Origin: Jacaranda mimosifolia
Taxonomy: Eukaryota > Streptophyta > Magnoliopsida > Lamiales > Bignoniaceae
Assembly (NCBI GenBank): GCA_018894105.1
Contig: CM032122.1
Coordinates: 37,603,404-37,667,403, forward strand
Length of the DNA stretch: 64,000 nucleotides
Direction: 5' to 3'
The position numbers and the translations under genes are program-made. Position 1 is the first letter of the stretch. Every line of letters starts with the position of its first letter. This document shows, in pieces, positions 23,091-35,542 of the stretch. A model generated the notes under the pieces. That model was not told the origin of the DNA. It made no database searches and was given only the letters and a program-made list of their open reading frames with translations.

Positions 23091-24740
23091 GTGTCTCGAA
23101 GCAAGATCCACTAAGCCTTAAGGCTTCAAATATTTACACGGTTTTTTCAATGTTGTAAGTAGAGATTGGGTCCATCCCCACATGAACTTGCTGGCAAGAT
23201 ATAATTGTTCCTGTCATAGCATTTTGATATATTTTTTTTTTCATTTTAATTAGTATTTATCTCAATTAGGGTGTAAGGGTTGTTAAAAAGAAAAGACTCT
23301 TGGACTGCATAATAAATCGTAGCTAGATAATTAACTTATATAATCAATTCTAATCTTAAATTGGATGTGGATTTGAAATTGTGTGATACTCAAATCAAAT
23401 TGGAAACGATCATCTTATTAAATTAAAAAAAAAATTAGTTGAAGCTCTGATTATTTTATGATTTGTTGACATGTGAGAATTCCTAAGATCATGCGAATCT
23501 CTAGGTTAAAAAACAAATTAATGACACCATCATAATTACACCGTCTCAAAAATAATGAGGTTCTTTATTTTTCCTTCCCTCCCTTTAGAGTTGTCAAAGC
23601 GACAAACAAATTGAAAACAGGAAAAGGAAAAAATAACAAAAAAAACAATATTTCACAGCTACAATAGAAGATGCTTGGGTTTTTTTCTTTTTCTTTTTAT
23701 TTTGCCTTTAAAGCTTAAAAATTATCTCTAACGCATATAAAAATAATTTCACCAAATAATCTTCATAACTAGTAGCAAAATACAAATAAAAATTGAAAAA
23801 AATGGTTTATATATATATCCAAATTTAAATAAATAATTCAATGTACTTTCAATTTTTTTCCACCATAAATGGGCATCAAGAGTTATTCACCCTTCCTATA
23901 AATTTTTAGAAGTATTTCACTTATTAACATCACGATTGAAGTTATATTTTCTTTTCTTTTTTTCCTTAAGAATAGAACCATGAAACATAAATATATGGCC
24001 TTCGATGTACATGTGTTAGGCCCGTAAAAATCATAATATATTATAAAAGTCATTGTTGAGGCTATTTTTTGCTTTCGAAAGCTTAAAAATTGTCTCCAAT
24101 ATATATGGAAACATTTAAACAAACTACCCACATAACTGCAGTCATAAAGTATATGGAAATCATTTTAAATATCGTCTTTATGAAACAATAGGTGTAGATT
24201 TTTATTCTTTAGGGCTTGTTTAATATTATTTATGAGCTATTTTACTATATGCTTTGGTATGTAGATTTTGAAAAGTCTTATAAGAGTAGGTAAAATTAAA
24301 TTGCTACTTAAATTGTGATTTATGACTGTTTTGAAATGTACTTTTATTTCTTGCCTCTATTATTTAATTTTGTCTAGTGTCAATTGAATGCAATTCGTAT
24401 ATATATGAACCACAAAGATTTATAAGAAACTATTTCTAAAACACTGGCTATGAATGGGAATCATACATTCATTTTCATCTCACATGAATACCCACTATTA
24501 AATGTTTTGTAAATTTTGTGAAATAAAAACATTTTCGATCTATTTCGTTCAGTTAAGTTTTTCATATTCGCGCCAAAGACGAAAATTCATTTTCAACTAT
24601 GACCATTGAAATCCACACCAGCCTTCCTCAAAAGTCACTAACGTGATTTTGAAGGCTCAGACTTTTGGTCAATTAGCTGTTGAATCAACTTCCAGGACGA
24701 AAGATAATTCCAATCTAGTGGAGATGAATGAAGAGCCTAA
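23091..24740. other. Intergenic AT-rich DNA
   Basis: No gene is supported. The stretch 23690-24130 contains two related blocks (gcttaaaaattatctctaacgcatat and a similar one near 24082), probably old direct repeats. Confidence 0.4.
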
Positions 24741-25101
24741 GGGCTCGTTTGGTTTTATTTTCATTCTTATTTTTCATTTACATCATTTTCATAATTTGGA
24801 AAGATAGTTAGTGAAAATGCGTTGAAAACGGATTTGTATTTGGATAAATTATTAGAAAAATAATGATTACATTGGGTTTAGTAGATTATAGGTAGGGAGA
24901 GATAGTAATAAAGAAATAGAGAGAGAATATATATATATATATAAAAGTTATTGAAAAAAAATATATAAGTTGTTCGAAAATGTTTTTTGAGAATAAAAAT
25001 AAAAATAATATTGAGTGAAAATATGTAAAAAGTTATGTCTTTTAATTTTTAAATAGCAGAAAACGAGAAAAGGGGGTTTGAAAATAAAATCAAATGGGGC
25101 C
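24741..25101. mobile_element. MITE with GGGCTCGTTTGGTTTTATTT ends (361 bp)
   Basis: The 5' end GGGCTCGTTTGGTTTTATTT is matched on the other strand by GGCCCCATTTGATTTTATTT at the 3' end, an imperfect TIR of about 25 bases. The interior has no ORF of note. The flanks are TAA and TTA, so no true duplication is visible. Confidence 0.6.
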
Positions 25102-26798
25102 TTATTTTTTAACTTTTTGTTTTGGTAAGTGGAATTCCACATTGGTATCCTCAATTATGGCTTGATCTGTGGCAATTATATGTTTTCATAATTCATTTAT
25201 TAATATTATATAAAGGAGATGGCAAGCATGAATACATGTTCTTAATTTAATATAAATAATTAATTAAAGAAATAAAGAGTAGGCATTGAGTGGCCATGTG
25301 GAGTGGATTCACACTGCACCATTCGGACAACAGTTGAGGGACGGAAGTTATATGTAATTTGTAGGATGACAAACTTTCTCAAAGCATATTATTTAAACGC
25401 GACATTGTGAAAATGATTGACACCTCCTCGCAACTAATCCCACTTTATCAATTTTTATTTATTTGTGTCTATATTATTATAAATAGAAAGCATCTTTTAT
25501 TTATAAAATGAAAACTATGATATAAAATTTTAAATATATCAAATTTACCCTTTTATTGTTTTTATAAATTTGCAATAAAATTTACATGTCGAATAGGAAT
25601 CATCTATTCAAGAACTTCTCTAATAACAAGGTAAATTTACTAAATGATTTTTTAGTATTTTTTATTTAATCGGGCAATAAATTATGAAAATTTTATTTTA
25701 TATAACTGTTATCATTGTAATTATGCAAATTAATTATATATACACACACAATTTAAATCCAAGTCAATCTTTAATATATATTATAAATATAAGAATATGT
25801 ACAAATAATATGATTATTTAAATATATTTTATGCAGGCGAGAACTATATGCAATCAACTGCGAATTTATTATGAAAAGAAAAAAAAAATACTGATTGAGA
25901 TTGTCCAAAATTGAAGTAACAATTTAATTTTCTGAAAGTTACAATCTTTTGCCAAGTGCTCAAGTGTGCTTAGTTTTGGAAATAATATATGCTTAATTTG
26001 ATATTTTGTTTTAAGAGAATATGTTTAGTTTGTTTATTGTTAAATGCAAATAAAGAGTATTTTTCAGAAATAGGCATACATATTTTAAAAACACAATGCA
26101 GACTTTGAAAAAAGAATTGAGAATTAAGTATTGGAGTTCAAAAATAAATTATTTTGTAAAAGTATTTCCATAAAAGCATTTCCCAAAAATATATCAAATC
26201 AAACACATTTTATTTTGATTAAAAGAAAAAATTGGCCGAAAGAATCCAAACATGGGATTAGTGGTGGGCTGCTGGTTTTAGAAAGCAAAGCAGTGAAGGC
26301 AACTGCCTTGAATTCTTTATATCTTCAGCAATTAAATTCCGCCTTTTTTTCTCAACAATAACTCTTGAAAAAGTAAATGCGTTGTCTGTTACTCAACACT
26401 TTCCCACTCTCCACCGTCAAAGCAAAGCCCCCTCTACCCCATTGTTGAGTTAACCCTCTCTAGCTCCATATGTAAACACATAAAAAAATAAAAAATAAAA
26501 ATCTTCCATTGTGTCAATATCTAGAGGCTATTCAGTTCTAGCCAGGTTTGTTGCTTTGCCCTGTTCACAAACTTTATTTTCTTGTTCTGTTATTATTTCC
26601 ATCCAAAAATAGAATTTCCTGCCTTAGGCAAATCTTGGTTTTCCTCTCACCTGCTTTATTTTGGAGCTCACTTGATCTCGAAGGTGCAACCTTTTCCTTT
26701 TTGTTCTCGGTTTTCTTTAGTGGGTATGTGATATTTTATGCAAATATACATAATTCTTGATTTCTGTGTTGTTGTTTGAGTTCAAAGGTGTCACCTTT
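25102..26798. other. Upstream region of the HERK1-like gene
   Basis: The distal part is AT-rich with no gene. From about 26395 the sequence becomes C/T-rich (ccactctccaccgtc, ccctctctagctcc), as in plant promoters and leaders. No TATA box could be assigned with confidence. ORFs at 26131-26361 and 26548-26760 look like chance. Confidence 0.4.
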
Positions 26799-29306
26799 AT
26801 GTGTTTTGTGATGATGGACTGTGGGGTTTTAAGGTTTTCAATCTGGGTTTTGTTGATTCTGAATCTGGCATGTTGTTCAAGAGGATTTGATCCCGTTGAT
26901 AATTATTATATAAATTGTGGATCATCTGGTGATGTTACTGTGGGTAATTTCACTTATGTGAGTGATAAATCTGCTTCAAGATTCCTGTCTACTCCTCAAG
27001 ACATATTGGCTGACAGCAATTTGAATTCTATAACGCCATCTGAGGATTCCCAGCTGTTTCGTACTGCCAGAATTTTTAATAGACCATCTAGGTATACTTT
27101 TTCGATTAAGCAGGGCGGGAGGCATTGGATCCGCCTGCACTTTTATCCATTTGTGTACCAGAATTATGATATGAAGTCTGCTAGTTTCTCTGTTTTCTCC
27201 CAGAGGACTACGCTGCTTAGCGATTTCAGCCCTAAAAATGCTTCTGTTAAAGAATATTCCGTAAATGTAACGGCTGGAGACCTCGTGGTCACATTTTCGC
27301 CTTCGAGTAATTCGTTTGCCTACATTAATGCTCTTGAAGTTGTCTCAGTTCCTGATAATCTTATCACCGATGATGCATCTCTTTTCAATCCATCGGGATC
27401 ATTTAATGGACTGATGACTCAGTCTCTGGAGACGGTCGCTAGGTTAAATATGGGCGGACCATTTGTGTCATTAGTGAATGATACGTTGGGGCGAACCTGG
27501 CTTTCAGACAGTAGTTTCTTGTTGAATCCAGTTGTTGCCACTAATGCGTCCAATTTTGGAGCTGTTCGGTATCCTCAAGGTGGTGCAACATCAGATACTG
27601 CTCCGCCAACTGTTTATGGGACTTGTACAAAGATGAATTCTGGAAGTGACCCCAATAGCAATTTCAATGTGAGCTGGGGATTTAATGTGGACCCAGGCTT
27701 TCAATACTTAATTCGGTTACACTTCTGTGATATCGTGAGTACATCTGCTATCCTGCTCGTGTTTAATGTTTATATTGATACATTCCTTGTTGCTCCGGAA
27801 CTGGAACCATCTAGCAGAACATTTGGACGGTTGGCTACTGCTTTTTTTATGGACTTTGTCACCCCATCAATTGATAAAAATAACATTAGTATAAGTATTG
27901 GTCCTTCTCTTAGGAGTGCTTACTCTGATGCCTTTCTCAATGGATTGGAGATTATGAAAATGAACAATTCTAAGGACAGTCTTGCTGGGGCATCTGTTTT
28001 ACCTGCATTTCCAGGCTCGAAGAAGAATTTGGGAATGATTGTGGGTGTGAGTGCTGGAGTGCTAGTAGCTTTGATAATGATCGGGGTTATATTTTTCATG
28101 CACAGGAGAAGGAAACAAGAACGTCTTAGATTTTCAAAAACTTGGGTTCCCATATCAGTTAATGGTGGAACTTCTCACACTATGGGAAGTAAATATTCGA
28201 CTGGCACAACTGTTAGTATTGGTTCTAACATGAGCTATCGCATTCCTTTTGTAGCAGTTCAAGATGCAACCAACAATTTTGATGAGAATTGGGTGATTGG
28301 AGTTGGTGGTTTTGGAAAGGTCTACAAGGGCGTTTTACATGATGGTACAAAGGTAGCTGTTAAGAGAGGCAATCCAAAGTCCCAACAAGGTCTAGCAGAA
28401 TTCAGAACTGAAATTGAGATGCTTTCTCAATTCCGCCATCGCCATTTGGTTTCCTTAATTGGGTACTGTGATGAAAAGAATGAGATGATTCTGGTTTATG
28501 AATACATGGAAAATGGAACCCTCAAAAGTCATCTCTATGGTTCGAATCTTCCAAGTTTGGGTTGGAAGGAGAGGCTTGAGATATGCATTGGAGCCGCAAG
28601 AGGATTACACTATCTTCACACCGGCTACGCCAAAGCAGTTATCCATCGTGATGTGAAGTCAGCAAACATATTGCTTGATGAGAATTTTATGGCCAAGGTT
28701 GCTGACTTCGGACTTTCTAAGACGGGGCCTGAAATTGATCAAACCCATGTTAGCACAGCCGTCAAAGGGAGTTTTGGTTACCTTGATCCTGAGTATTTCA
28801 GAAGACAGCAGCTTACAGAAAAATCAGATGTTTACTCATTTGGTGTTGTTTTGTTTGAAGTTCTTTGCGCCAGGCCGGTGATAGATCCATCTCTTCCTAG
28901 AGAAATGGTCAACTTAGCTGAATGGGCAATGAAGTGGCAGAAGAAGGGTCAGCTGGATCAAATCATAGATCAATATCTTGTGGGAAAAATAAAACCTGAT
29001 TCTCTCAGAAAGTTCGGAGAAACAGCAGAGAAATGCTTGGCTGATTTCGGTGTGGATAGACCCTCCATGGGGGACGTCTTGTGGAATCTGGAGTACGCCC
29101 TTCAGCTCCAAGAGGCAGTGGTACATAACGATCCAGAGGAGAACAGTGCCAACGTTATTGGTCAGCTGTCTCCTCAAGTCGGTGAGTTCAATCCTGCTGG
29201 CACTAGCACTTCTGTTGCACAATTTGAAACATCAAGTGTGGATGATCTTTCGGGTGTTTCTATGAGTAGAGTTTTCTCACAACTGGTAAAGTCCGAGGGT
29301 AGATGA
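26799..29306 (+). CDS. CrRLK1L receptor-like kinase, HERK1-like
   Basis: One uninterrupted frame of 835 aa from ATG 26799; the open frame reaches 26757 but only through a TTG. ATGs at 26811 and 26814 are equally possible and leave the signal peptide intact. Malectin-like ectodomain: about residues 30-395, opening with FDPVDNYYINCGSS. Transmembrane segment: about 411-433. Kinase: about 480-765, with the Gly-rich loop (GVGGFGKVYKG, ~500), VAVKRGNPKSQQGLAEF (Lys ~521), HRDVKSAN (Asp ~617), DFGLSK (~636) and GSFGYLDPEYFRRQQLT. The C-terminus SGVSMSRVFSQLVKSEGR is that of HERK1. The catalytic residues are all present, so it should be active. Arabidopsis HERK1 acts at the plasma membrane in cell-wall sensing, brassinosteroid-linked elongation and pollen-tube reception with FERONIA-type partners. 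Lack of introns in the CDS is typical of the family. Confidence 0.95.
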   Translation: MCFVMMDCGVLRFSIWVLLILNLACCSRGFDPVDNYYINCGSSGDVTVGNFTYVSDKSASRFLSTPQDILADSNLNSITPSEDSQLFRTARIFNRPSRYTFSIKQGGRHWIRLHFYPFVYQNYDMKSASFSVFSQRTTLLSDFSPKNASVKEYSVNVTAGDLVVTFSPSSNSFAYINALEVVSVPDNLITDDASLFNPSGSFNGLMTQSLETVARLNMGGPFVSLVNDTLGRTWLSDSSFLLNPVVATNASNFGAVRYPQGGATSDTAPPTVYGTCTKMNSGSDPNSNFNVSWGFNVDPGFQYLIRLHFCDIVSTSAILLVFNVYIDTFLVAPELEPSSRTFGRLATAFFMDFVTPSIDKNNISISIGPSLRSAYSDAFLNGLEIMKMNNSKDSLAGASVLPAFPGSKKNLGMIVGVSAGVLVALIMIGVIFFMHRRRKQERLRFSKTWVPISVNGGTSHTMGSKYSTGTTVSIGSNMSYRIPFVAVQDATNNFDENWVIGVGGFGKVYKGVLHDGTKVAVKRGNPKSQQGLAEFRTEIEMLSQFRHRHLVSLIGYCDEKNEMILVYEYMENGTLKSHLYGSNLPSLGWKERLEICIGAARGLHYLHTGYAKAVIHRDVKSANILLDENFMAKVADFGLSKTGPEIDQTHVSTAVKGSFGYLDPEYFRRQQLTEKSDVYSFGVVLFEVLCARPVIDPSLPREMVNLAEWAMKWQKKGQLDQIIDQYLVGKIKPDSLRKFGETAEKCLADFGVDRPSMGDVLWNLEYALQLQEAVVHNDPEENSANVIGQLSPQVGEFNPAGTSTSVAQFETSSVDDLSGVSMSRVFSQLVKSEGR

Positions 29307-31299
29307 TTGCATGTAGAATGGTATGCAACTATACTTGGCAACTTTTCTTTTGGGTGTTTCTATATTTTGAGCAATCACATGACGCTTTTCTTTGTTTCTA
29401 ATCAATTGTCGAGCAAGCTTTCCATCAGCTGATGTTTTCCTTGTTCGCGTTTGTTACGTTTATATTTGCTTGAGCTTGAAACCTCTGGGGTTGTATTTGA
29501 TTTTGGATTTCTTTGTTCTTTTACATAAATGAAATTTTCACCCTCCTCATAGACATCCATTGAACAATTGATATCATTAGCTTTCATGCATTCTGTATTC
29601 ATTTTTTATAAGCCTTTTAGATCAGCGGAAGACTGTAAGCCCAAGTTTGTTAAAGGAGGTTGGTCCATCGCTGAGTGGTCAATTAGTTCAATGGCATCGT
29701 CCTCATACTTACTTATATATTTGATGTACAAGGTTTGATTTTGACTTACCCTTGACGTGCATGCATATTGGTGGGTGGGGTGGGGTGGGGTGGGGGAGGG
29801 GATTGGTCTGTCACTGCTAATCTTTTGATTTAGATATACTTTTCGACTAATTAGGACAGCCCCTCATCGATATGTATGGATGGTGTCACTTAGCTTGTGA
29901 GCGTAACTTCTACGATCTAGCAAATTCTTATACTCTTGCAATGCCATTTAAAAAAATATATTTTTGTTTTAATACAAATACTAATTAATATTTTATTATA
30001 AAAATAATTTAAGATAATATAACAATTTGATGCTACACTGTATAGCAAGATTTATCTTCTCATTAAAATTTTCTTTTCATTAATCCTCCACATATTTTTC
30101 AATTCTACTATAACAAAATATTAATTCTTCCAAAAATCAATATCTCATTTATTTTATTTTCTTGTAATTGTTTCTTCTTTGTTATAGCACTCTTATATTC
30201 TTTAGGGCTTAAATTCATGTACTAATTTTATCTGAATGCGTTTCCAAATTCATTTGGTGAATAACCAGAAAACCAATAGAAACAGAAATCCCTTGCAAAC
30301 CCTGTACTGAATTCTCGTATTTCAGTTGTAAAGAAAATCGCACCAATTTATGTATGACTAAATGTCATAATATTTGTACTAAATGGACCCCAGACTTTAT
30401 AAGAATAATTCAACTACAAATTGTAAACATAATTTCATAATTATTGTTAATTGTATGAATTATGAATTCATGATAGAGAATATGGAAAATGATTGAAAGG
30501 ATTAAGTGGAATAGATATTAAACTTTAAGGACGATAAAATTACGGAGTTTCACCTGAGAAATGGAAGTAATATAAACGTTCATCAGGGACTATAAATATG
30601 ACTTGTCCTTAATTTTTCAGGAAATTATTATTTGGCCATTATTAAATAAAATAGAGCCCACCACAGTGAAATTATTTTTCAAATTAATGAAAAGTAGAAA
30701 TCAAACACCCACAAATATGAGACTATGATAAAGAGTTTGTGCATCACATTCGATTTTATGTTGATGACTTTTTGATAAGACAATTTTTTTTTAAGGCAGG
30801 GAGATCGTCCCAATCTGATTTGAATATTCTGTGACTTCAAGCTCACTCCCGATCTAGGATTGGGATTGGTGCAACTGAAGTTGGTTTGGCCCTCATGTCA
30901 GCCCGCTAAAGTCATAAGTCCGTGCAATTAGGCTTGGTGAAAAATCATAATTTAACTTATAATGGGTTAATTGTCATCAGAATAAATGAATCTTTTTAAC
31001 TTAATATTACAATTTGTGGGGAAATAATTTATAATGGGAATGTTCAATTTCTCCAAATTCTACAACGGCTAATAAGCTTTTTACGTGTACAAGAATAAGA
31101 ATAAGATTGTTTTAGCTATTACAAATTGAATTTTGAGGGATTTTATTAAAATTTTGGAATACTCAAGAATTTTTTTTTTGACATTTTCGAAATTAATGGA
31201 ATATTAATAAAATAATTTATATTTTAAATAATATAAAATAAATGACAACAATTTAATAATAAAGCATACTAACTTAATATCAGAATAATAATAAAGTAA
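29307..31299. other. Intergenic DNA after the HERK1-like gene
   Basis: The first ~300 bases are likely 3' UTR. Near 29655-29760 a block reading gagtggtcaattagttcaat and later aaggtttgattttgac resembles a decayed SINE with box A and B. At about 29768-29803 a GGGGT repeat could form a G-quadruplex. The remainder is AT-rich with no gene. Confidence 0.4.
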
Positions 31300-32043
31300 T
31301 GATGGACTGGATCGGATGATGGATTGCAAGGGTCCGACCTCTATGGTCGATCTATATATGTGATAGGGCTGAGTACCTGCAATCACGAGCAAACATCAGG
31401 CTAGCTGAGGTGCCTTCGGCTAGGGCACTTCGATGTTCAAGTTAGTATAAGGTCGACTAGATTTGAGCGACAGAAGAAGGGCTTTTGTATATATCATGGC
31501 ATACCTTCAGTGAGGCTGGAGGGAAGGTATGTATAGCCTTCTCCTAGTAGGGATTTGTCTAAGAGGCCCTTTACATATAAGAAGGATCCTTGTCCTTGTC
31601 TAATGGGCATTAGGTCACCTCCCATTCTTGTGCTATTCCACGTGGCGCCATTTCTAGGTTTCATGGATAGAATAGTACACTGTAGACGCGCCTCTTGCCT
31701 AGGGCAGTAATATTGGTGGTATTGGGGTGGCATGCGCCATTAATGCGGAGGCATACTACCTCTCAGGGCATTTAATACGACAGAGAATGGATTACGCACC
31801 GAGTCGACCTCCCTAGTCAGTAACAGGGTCGACCCTACAATGGGTTGGCGGGCGGAGTAAGAGGTAGCCGAGTGACATGGTCGAAGGGTCGATCGGCGGA
31901 CCAGCCTGGGCTTGGTTGAAAGCCAGTGTAGCAGGTTGATGGGAGGTCGGTAGCACAATTGGGCCCTAAGGATGAGATGGGCCTGTTGCTATATTCTTAA
32001 GTCTGTGGTCTTTGGGTCGAGTCTACTGAACCTACCCATGTCA
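31300..32043. mobile_element. Solo LTR (744 bp)
   Basis: The block starts TGATGGACTGGATCGGATGA and ends CTACCCATGTCA, so it has TG..CA borders. It is flanked by an exact 5-bp duplication, AGTAA (31295-31299 and 32044-32048). It is much richer in GC than its surroundings and contains ccacgtggcgcc. No PBS, polypurine tract or second LTR adjoins it, so it is most likely a solo LTR left by recombination. Superfamily cannot be told; ORFs inside are not real genes. Confidence 0.88.
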
Positions 32044-32048
32044 AGTAA

Positions 32049-33811
32049 AAAATGAGATGTGAATGATATTTCAAATAATCTTGAATCAATAACCATTAGT
32101 ACGCACAAGATCAAGCTCAATTAATTATGGATTAAGTTCAAATACTAATACGTGTCATATATTTTATCCTTAATTAATATATTACAAATCAACTATATAC
32201 ATGTCATTAATTTAATGCTTATATTGCTATTTACCTGAGTATAGTATGCATTATTTACATCTAGCTAATGTTTTGTATTGACTATATTATAACGAATTTG
32301 TTCCTCTTCATATTTAATCATCATTTTATTACAAAATTTAGTTATTTTTATTAATTCTAAATCTGATATTATAGAATTAACATGCCATTCGATAAAATTC
32401 ACCATATCCACATCATATATATGAAGTTTTGCTTTAGAAGTTGCATATAATGTGTTAGTTAAAAATATCCAAAGTTTTTATTCAAAATTTTCAATTATTC
32501 CTATAACTTTTTATGATCTTCCAAAAATTGATCAAAAGGGGGGTGTGGGGTGTTAGTTGAAAGAAGAAATTTCATAAAAAGTTACATTGGTACGTGGCCT
32601 TGTATTCTTCACATGCTATAATATAAAATGACTTGAAGCATTTATATATTATGTGTTGAAAAGAGTTAGTTAATCATAATTCATAATGTGACAGTATGGA
32701 TTGCACTGTCAGCAATAACAAATTAACTAAAATACCATCCAAAAATAAAAAAAATTTAATAGAAAAAGTGAAGACAAAATGAATACCGTGGCGATGAACC
32801 CAACAAATCTTGCATTGTAAGTTCCCATAATTACATGCGTGTTTAACTTTATCATTATATTTTTGTGCTCGGCCCATTCCTTTTTCCCACTCTCTCTTTT
32901 GGCCCAGTCCTTGTAGTAATGAGTAATCATACTTCCCACTCCATATCTACTTTCTTCATTAGGTTATACTTATTACTATTAGTGTTATAATTGTAATTAT
33001 AATTACGGTCGACCTATTTATGAAAGGTTGAATTAGAATGTTACATTTGATCTCGTTATATGTATTAGAAGAATAAAGACATAGTAAAACTAAATCAATT
33101 TCAAAATAGGCCAGCTTTAGAATGAACATAGATAATCTCGAAATTTTTATTTATATAAATAATTTATGTGAGAAAATCGATATTTACATCAAATATTCCC
33201 CCATGTTAAGTTACCCATAGTACCCTCCCCATCTTCGAGTGAATTTTTTTTTTTAATATTATTTGATTTTGTTTTCAGGTGTCTCTGGAAAATTTTTGAG
33301 AATATGTTTTGGTGGTAAGATGCATAATATGTTGAGAAGTAATGTTTTATTTTATTTGGAAAAAAAGATAAATTCTATTAAAGATGCCTTTTTATGTAAA
33401 TTTTTACCTGATTAGTATATTATATTAAACTTTTATAATAGTATAGATATAGATAAAATTTCTATTGTGGTATATATAATAGTAATTAAAAAAAGTACTT
33501 ATATAAAATAATAATTGAAAATATAAGCATATGTAGTTATAATTAATGTAATGATTAATTATAAGAATTTGAATTTTGAGGAATTATTTATCTTTTGTTT
33601 TAATTTACATCTTAATTAATTGTATTCGTTGGCTAGCTATACAAATCCTTGAAATTGGCCTTAATTTAATTCGTCGCGTCAGAATGAGTTTGCTATTCTG
33701 ACTTTCTTAAGCAATATTTTAAATTTTAATCATTAATGAACTGGCAGATATGAGCCGAAATTATATAAAGTGAAGTAAGACTATTTAAAATTTCCACATA
33801 TTATTTTGGTT
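32049..33811. other. Intergenic AT-rich DNA
   Basis: No gene is supported. Overlapping minus-strand ORFs at 32674-32939 have no domain and unbalanced composition. Confidence 0.4.
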
Positions 33812-33832
33812 GGGGGGGGGGGGGGGGGGGGG
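33812..33832 (+). repeat. Uninterrupted run of 21 guanines
   Basis: G21 on the plus strand, followed by agtaccccc. Runs of this length are rare and unstable in AT-rich DNA. A matching run of 21 cytosines lies at 34407-34427. Length may be affected by sequencing error. Confidence 0.9.
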
Positions 33833-33943
33833 AGTACCCCCAATACAAGAATTCACACTTTAAATAATTTTTGATACATTAGCTAGCTCTTCCATACGCA
33901 AACAAGTCATTCGGCCGGTTTACGAGTCCAAAAAATTAATAAT

Positions 33944-34300
33944 CATTGACCATTTACGACTATAGATATAAAAATAAAAAAATAAAAAAATACAATGATT
34001 AAGCTTAACTGAAGGTCAAATTAAAACCCAATAAATAATTTATATAAATAATAGTTTTCCATTAGAGAAGTAAACCCAGTATTCATGATATTATTTTTAT
34101 TTATAATCTTTTCGTTTTTTTCAAAAACAGAAAAACACTAAAACAAATCTAATTTTTATTGTAGTTTAAATCGTGATATTAATTAAAATATCATTGACCT
34201 ATACAATTATAAATTTAAAAAAATAATGATGAATAGTAAGTTATAATTGTCAAATTGAATACCACTAACTAATTTCTCTTGATAATAAAGATTATCATAT
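33944..34300. repeat. Diverged direct repeat (~248 bp apart)
   Basis: The stretch from 33944 (cattgaccatttacgactat) is echoed from 34192 (cattgacctatacaattata), followed in both by gtcaaattaaa/gtcaaattgaa and by ttagagaag/ctcttgata-type sequence. Similarity is weak and patchy. Confidence 0.3.
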
Positions 34301-34406
34301 CGACTTTTTTATTTTTATTTTATTGTGGCTTAGTTATGACATAGTTTTTTTTTTTTTTTTTTAAATTTCATTTAGAAAAACTAATGCAAATTCTTTGACT
34401 TTAATA

Positions 34407-34427
34407 CCCCCCCCCCCCCCCCCCCCC
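34407..34427 (+). repeat. Uninterrupted run of 21 cytosines
   Basis: C21 on the plus strand, followed by gcgccccac. With the G21 run 575 bases upstream it gives the segment 33812-34427 inverted homopolymer ends. Confidence 0.9.
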
Positions 34428-35542
34428 GCGCCCCACAAACAGTACCTGTAACTTGTTAGTTATAGTCACTTTGTCAAGTTGGACTTGTCAAGGTTTTTAG
34501 TGCAATGGTAAAACTTAAAAGGAGGGCCGAGCGGAGAATTTATGGTGAACAAAAAAAGTGAGAAGTGAAAGGTACATTGGCCAATCCTTTTGTGCACTAA
34601 ATTTGTCTTACTAGAAAGGAAAATCCAACTCTTGCACGGCAAATAGCACCATGAGTGATCATCCTTATTGCTGTCACACTTTTCTTGTAATTCTCTCCCT
34701 CAAATTACCTTGTATATATAATAATACTATAATATAATATAATTTAACAGCATTTATATTAATGACGCCATTATATTCATTATCTTAAATTGTCCGTTTT
34801 ATAGCATTTGAACTTAACATAGTTATATTTTATTATGTGATTACATCAGTGTCTTAGTAATTTTATTGTTATAATTTGATAGTGTACCAAACCAAATAAT
34901 TCACATCAACTATATTTTATTCACCTAAAAAATCAGCAAATATCTATTTACATTTTTCATCAGTTTTTCGTTAGTAAACCTCCCTCTATATAACAAATAG
35001 ACTCCATGTCTTTTTACTTTCAAAAAAAAAAAGAAAGAAAAGAAAAGAACAAATTTCTCATGCTAGACTGCAAAAAATCGAAATTTGACACAATTTTTTT
35101 CACATAAATTGGCATTCATCTTTTCACGTACACGTTGTGAACATTCTGCCTTTCTATGTTCTATAAACTTTTATGTAACTATTGAGAGTGAAAATATTTG
35201 ATATAATATAAATATTCCACTCCAAAGTTTTTTTTTAGTTCAAAACGATGAAATTATATCATAAATTATGTCCAAATTTAGCACACATGATCAGTACGAC
35301 TACATTATAAGACAACTCAAGCCGTTGTCTCAGTACAATCCAAGTACCATTGCCTAGAAAATGAGAAGCAAATCCTCCGAAACAGGCTCATTTATATATA
35401 GATATATACTTAAACAAGAAAATGAAAAAGAGGGCCAAAGGGGGAAAAAAAAAAAAAAGGGGCCTTTCTATAAATTAAAAACTCAAGCAAAAGAAAGGGC
35501 AGAAAATCAAAGAAAACAAGAAGAGATAAATTACATGACAGA
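34428..35542. other. Intergenic DNA downstream of the small basic protein gene
   Basis: AT-rich, with a likely 3' UTR of the minus-strand gene in the last few hundred bases. The plus-strand ORF at 35361-35759 is the opposite strand of that gene and is not credible. Confidence 0.4.

Noticed and set aside
24741..25101. Considered TAA/TTA flanks as a Harbinger target duplication
   Set aside because: The two flanks are inverse, not direct, copies, so they do not form a TSD.
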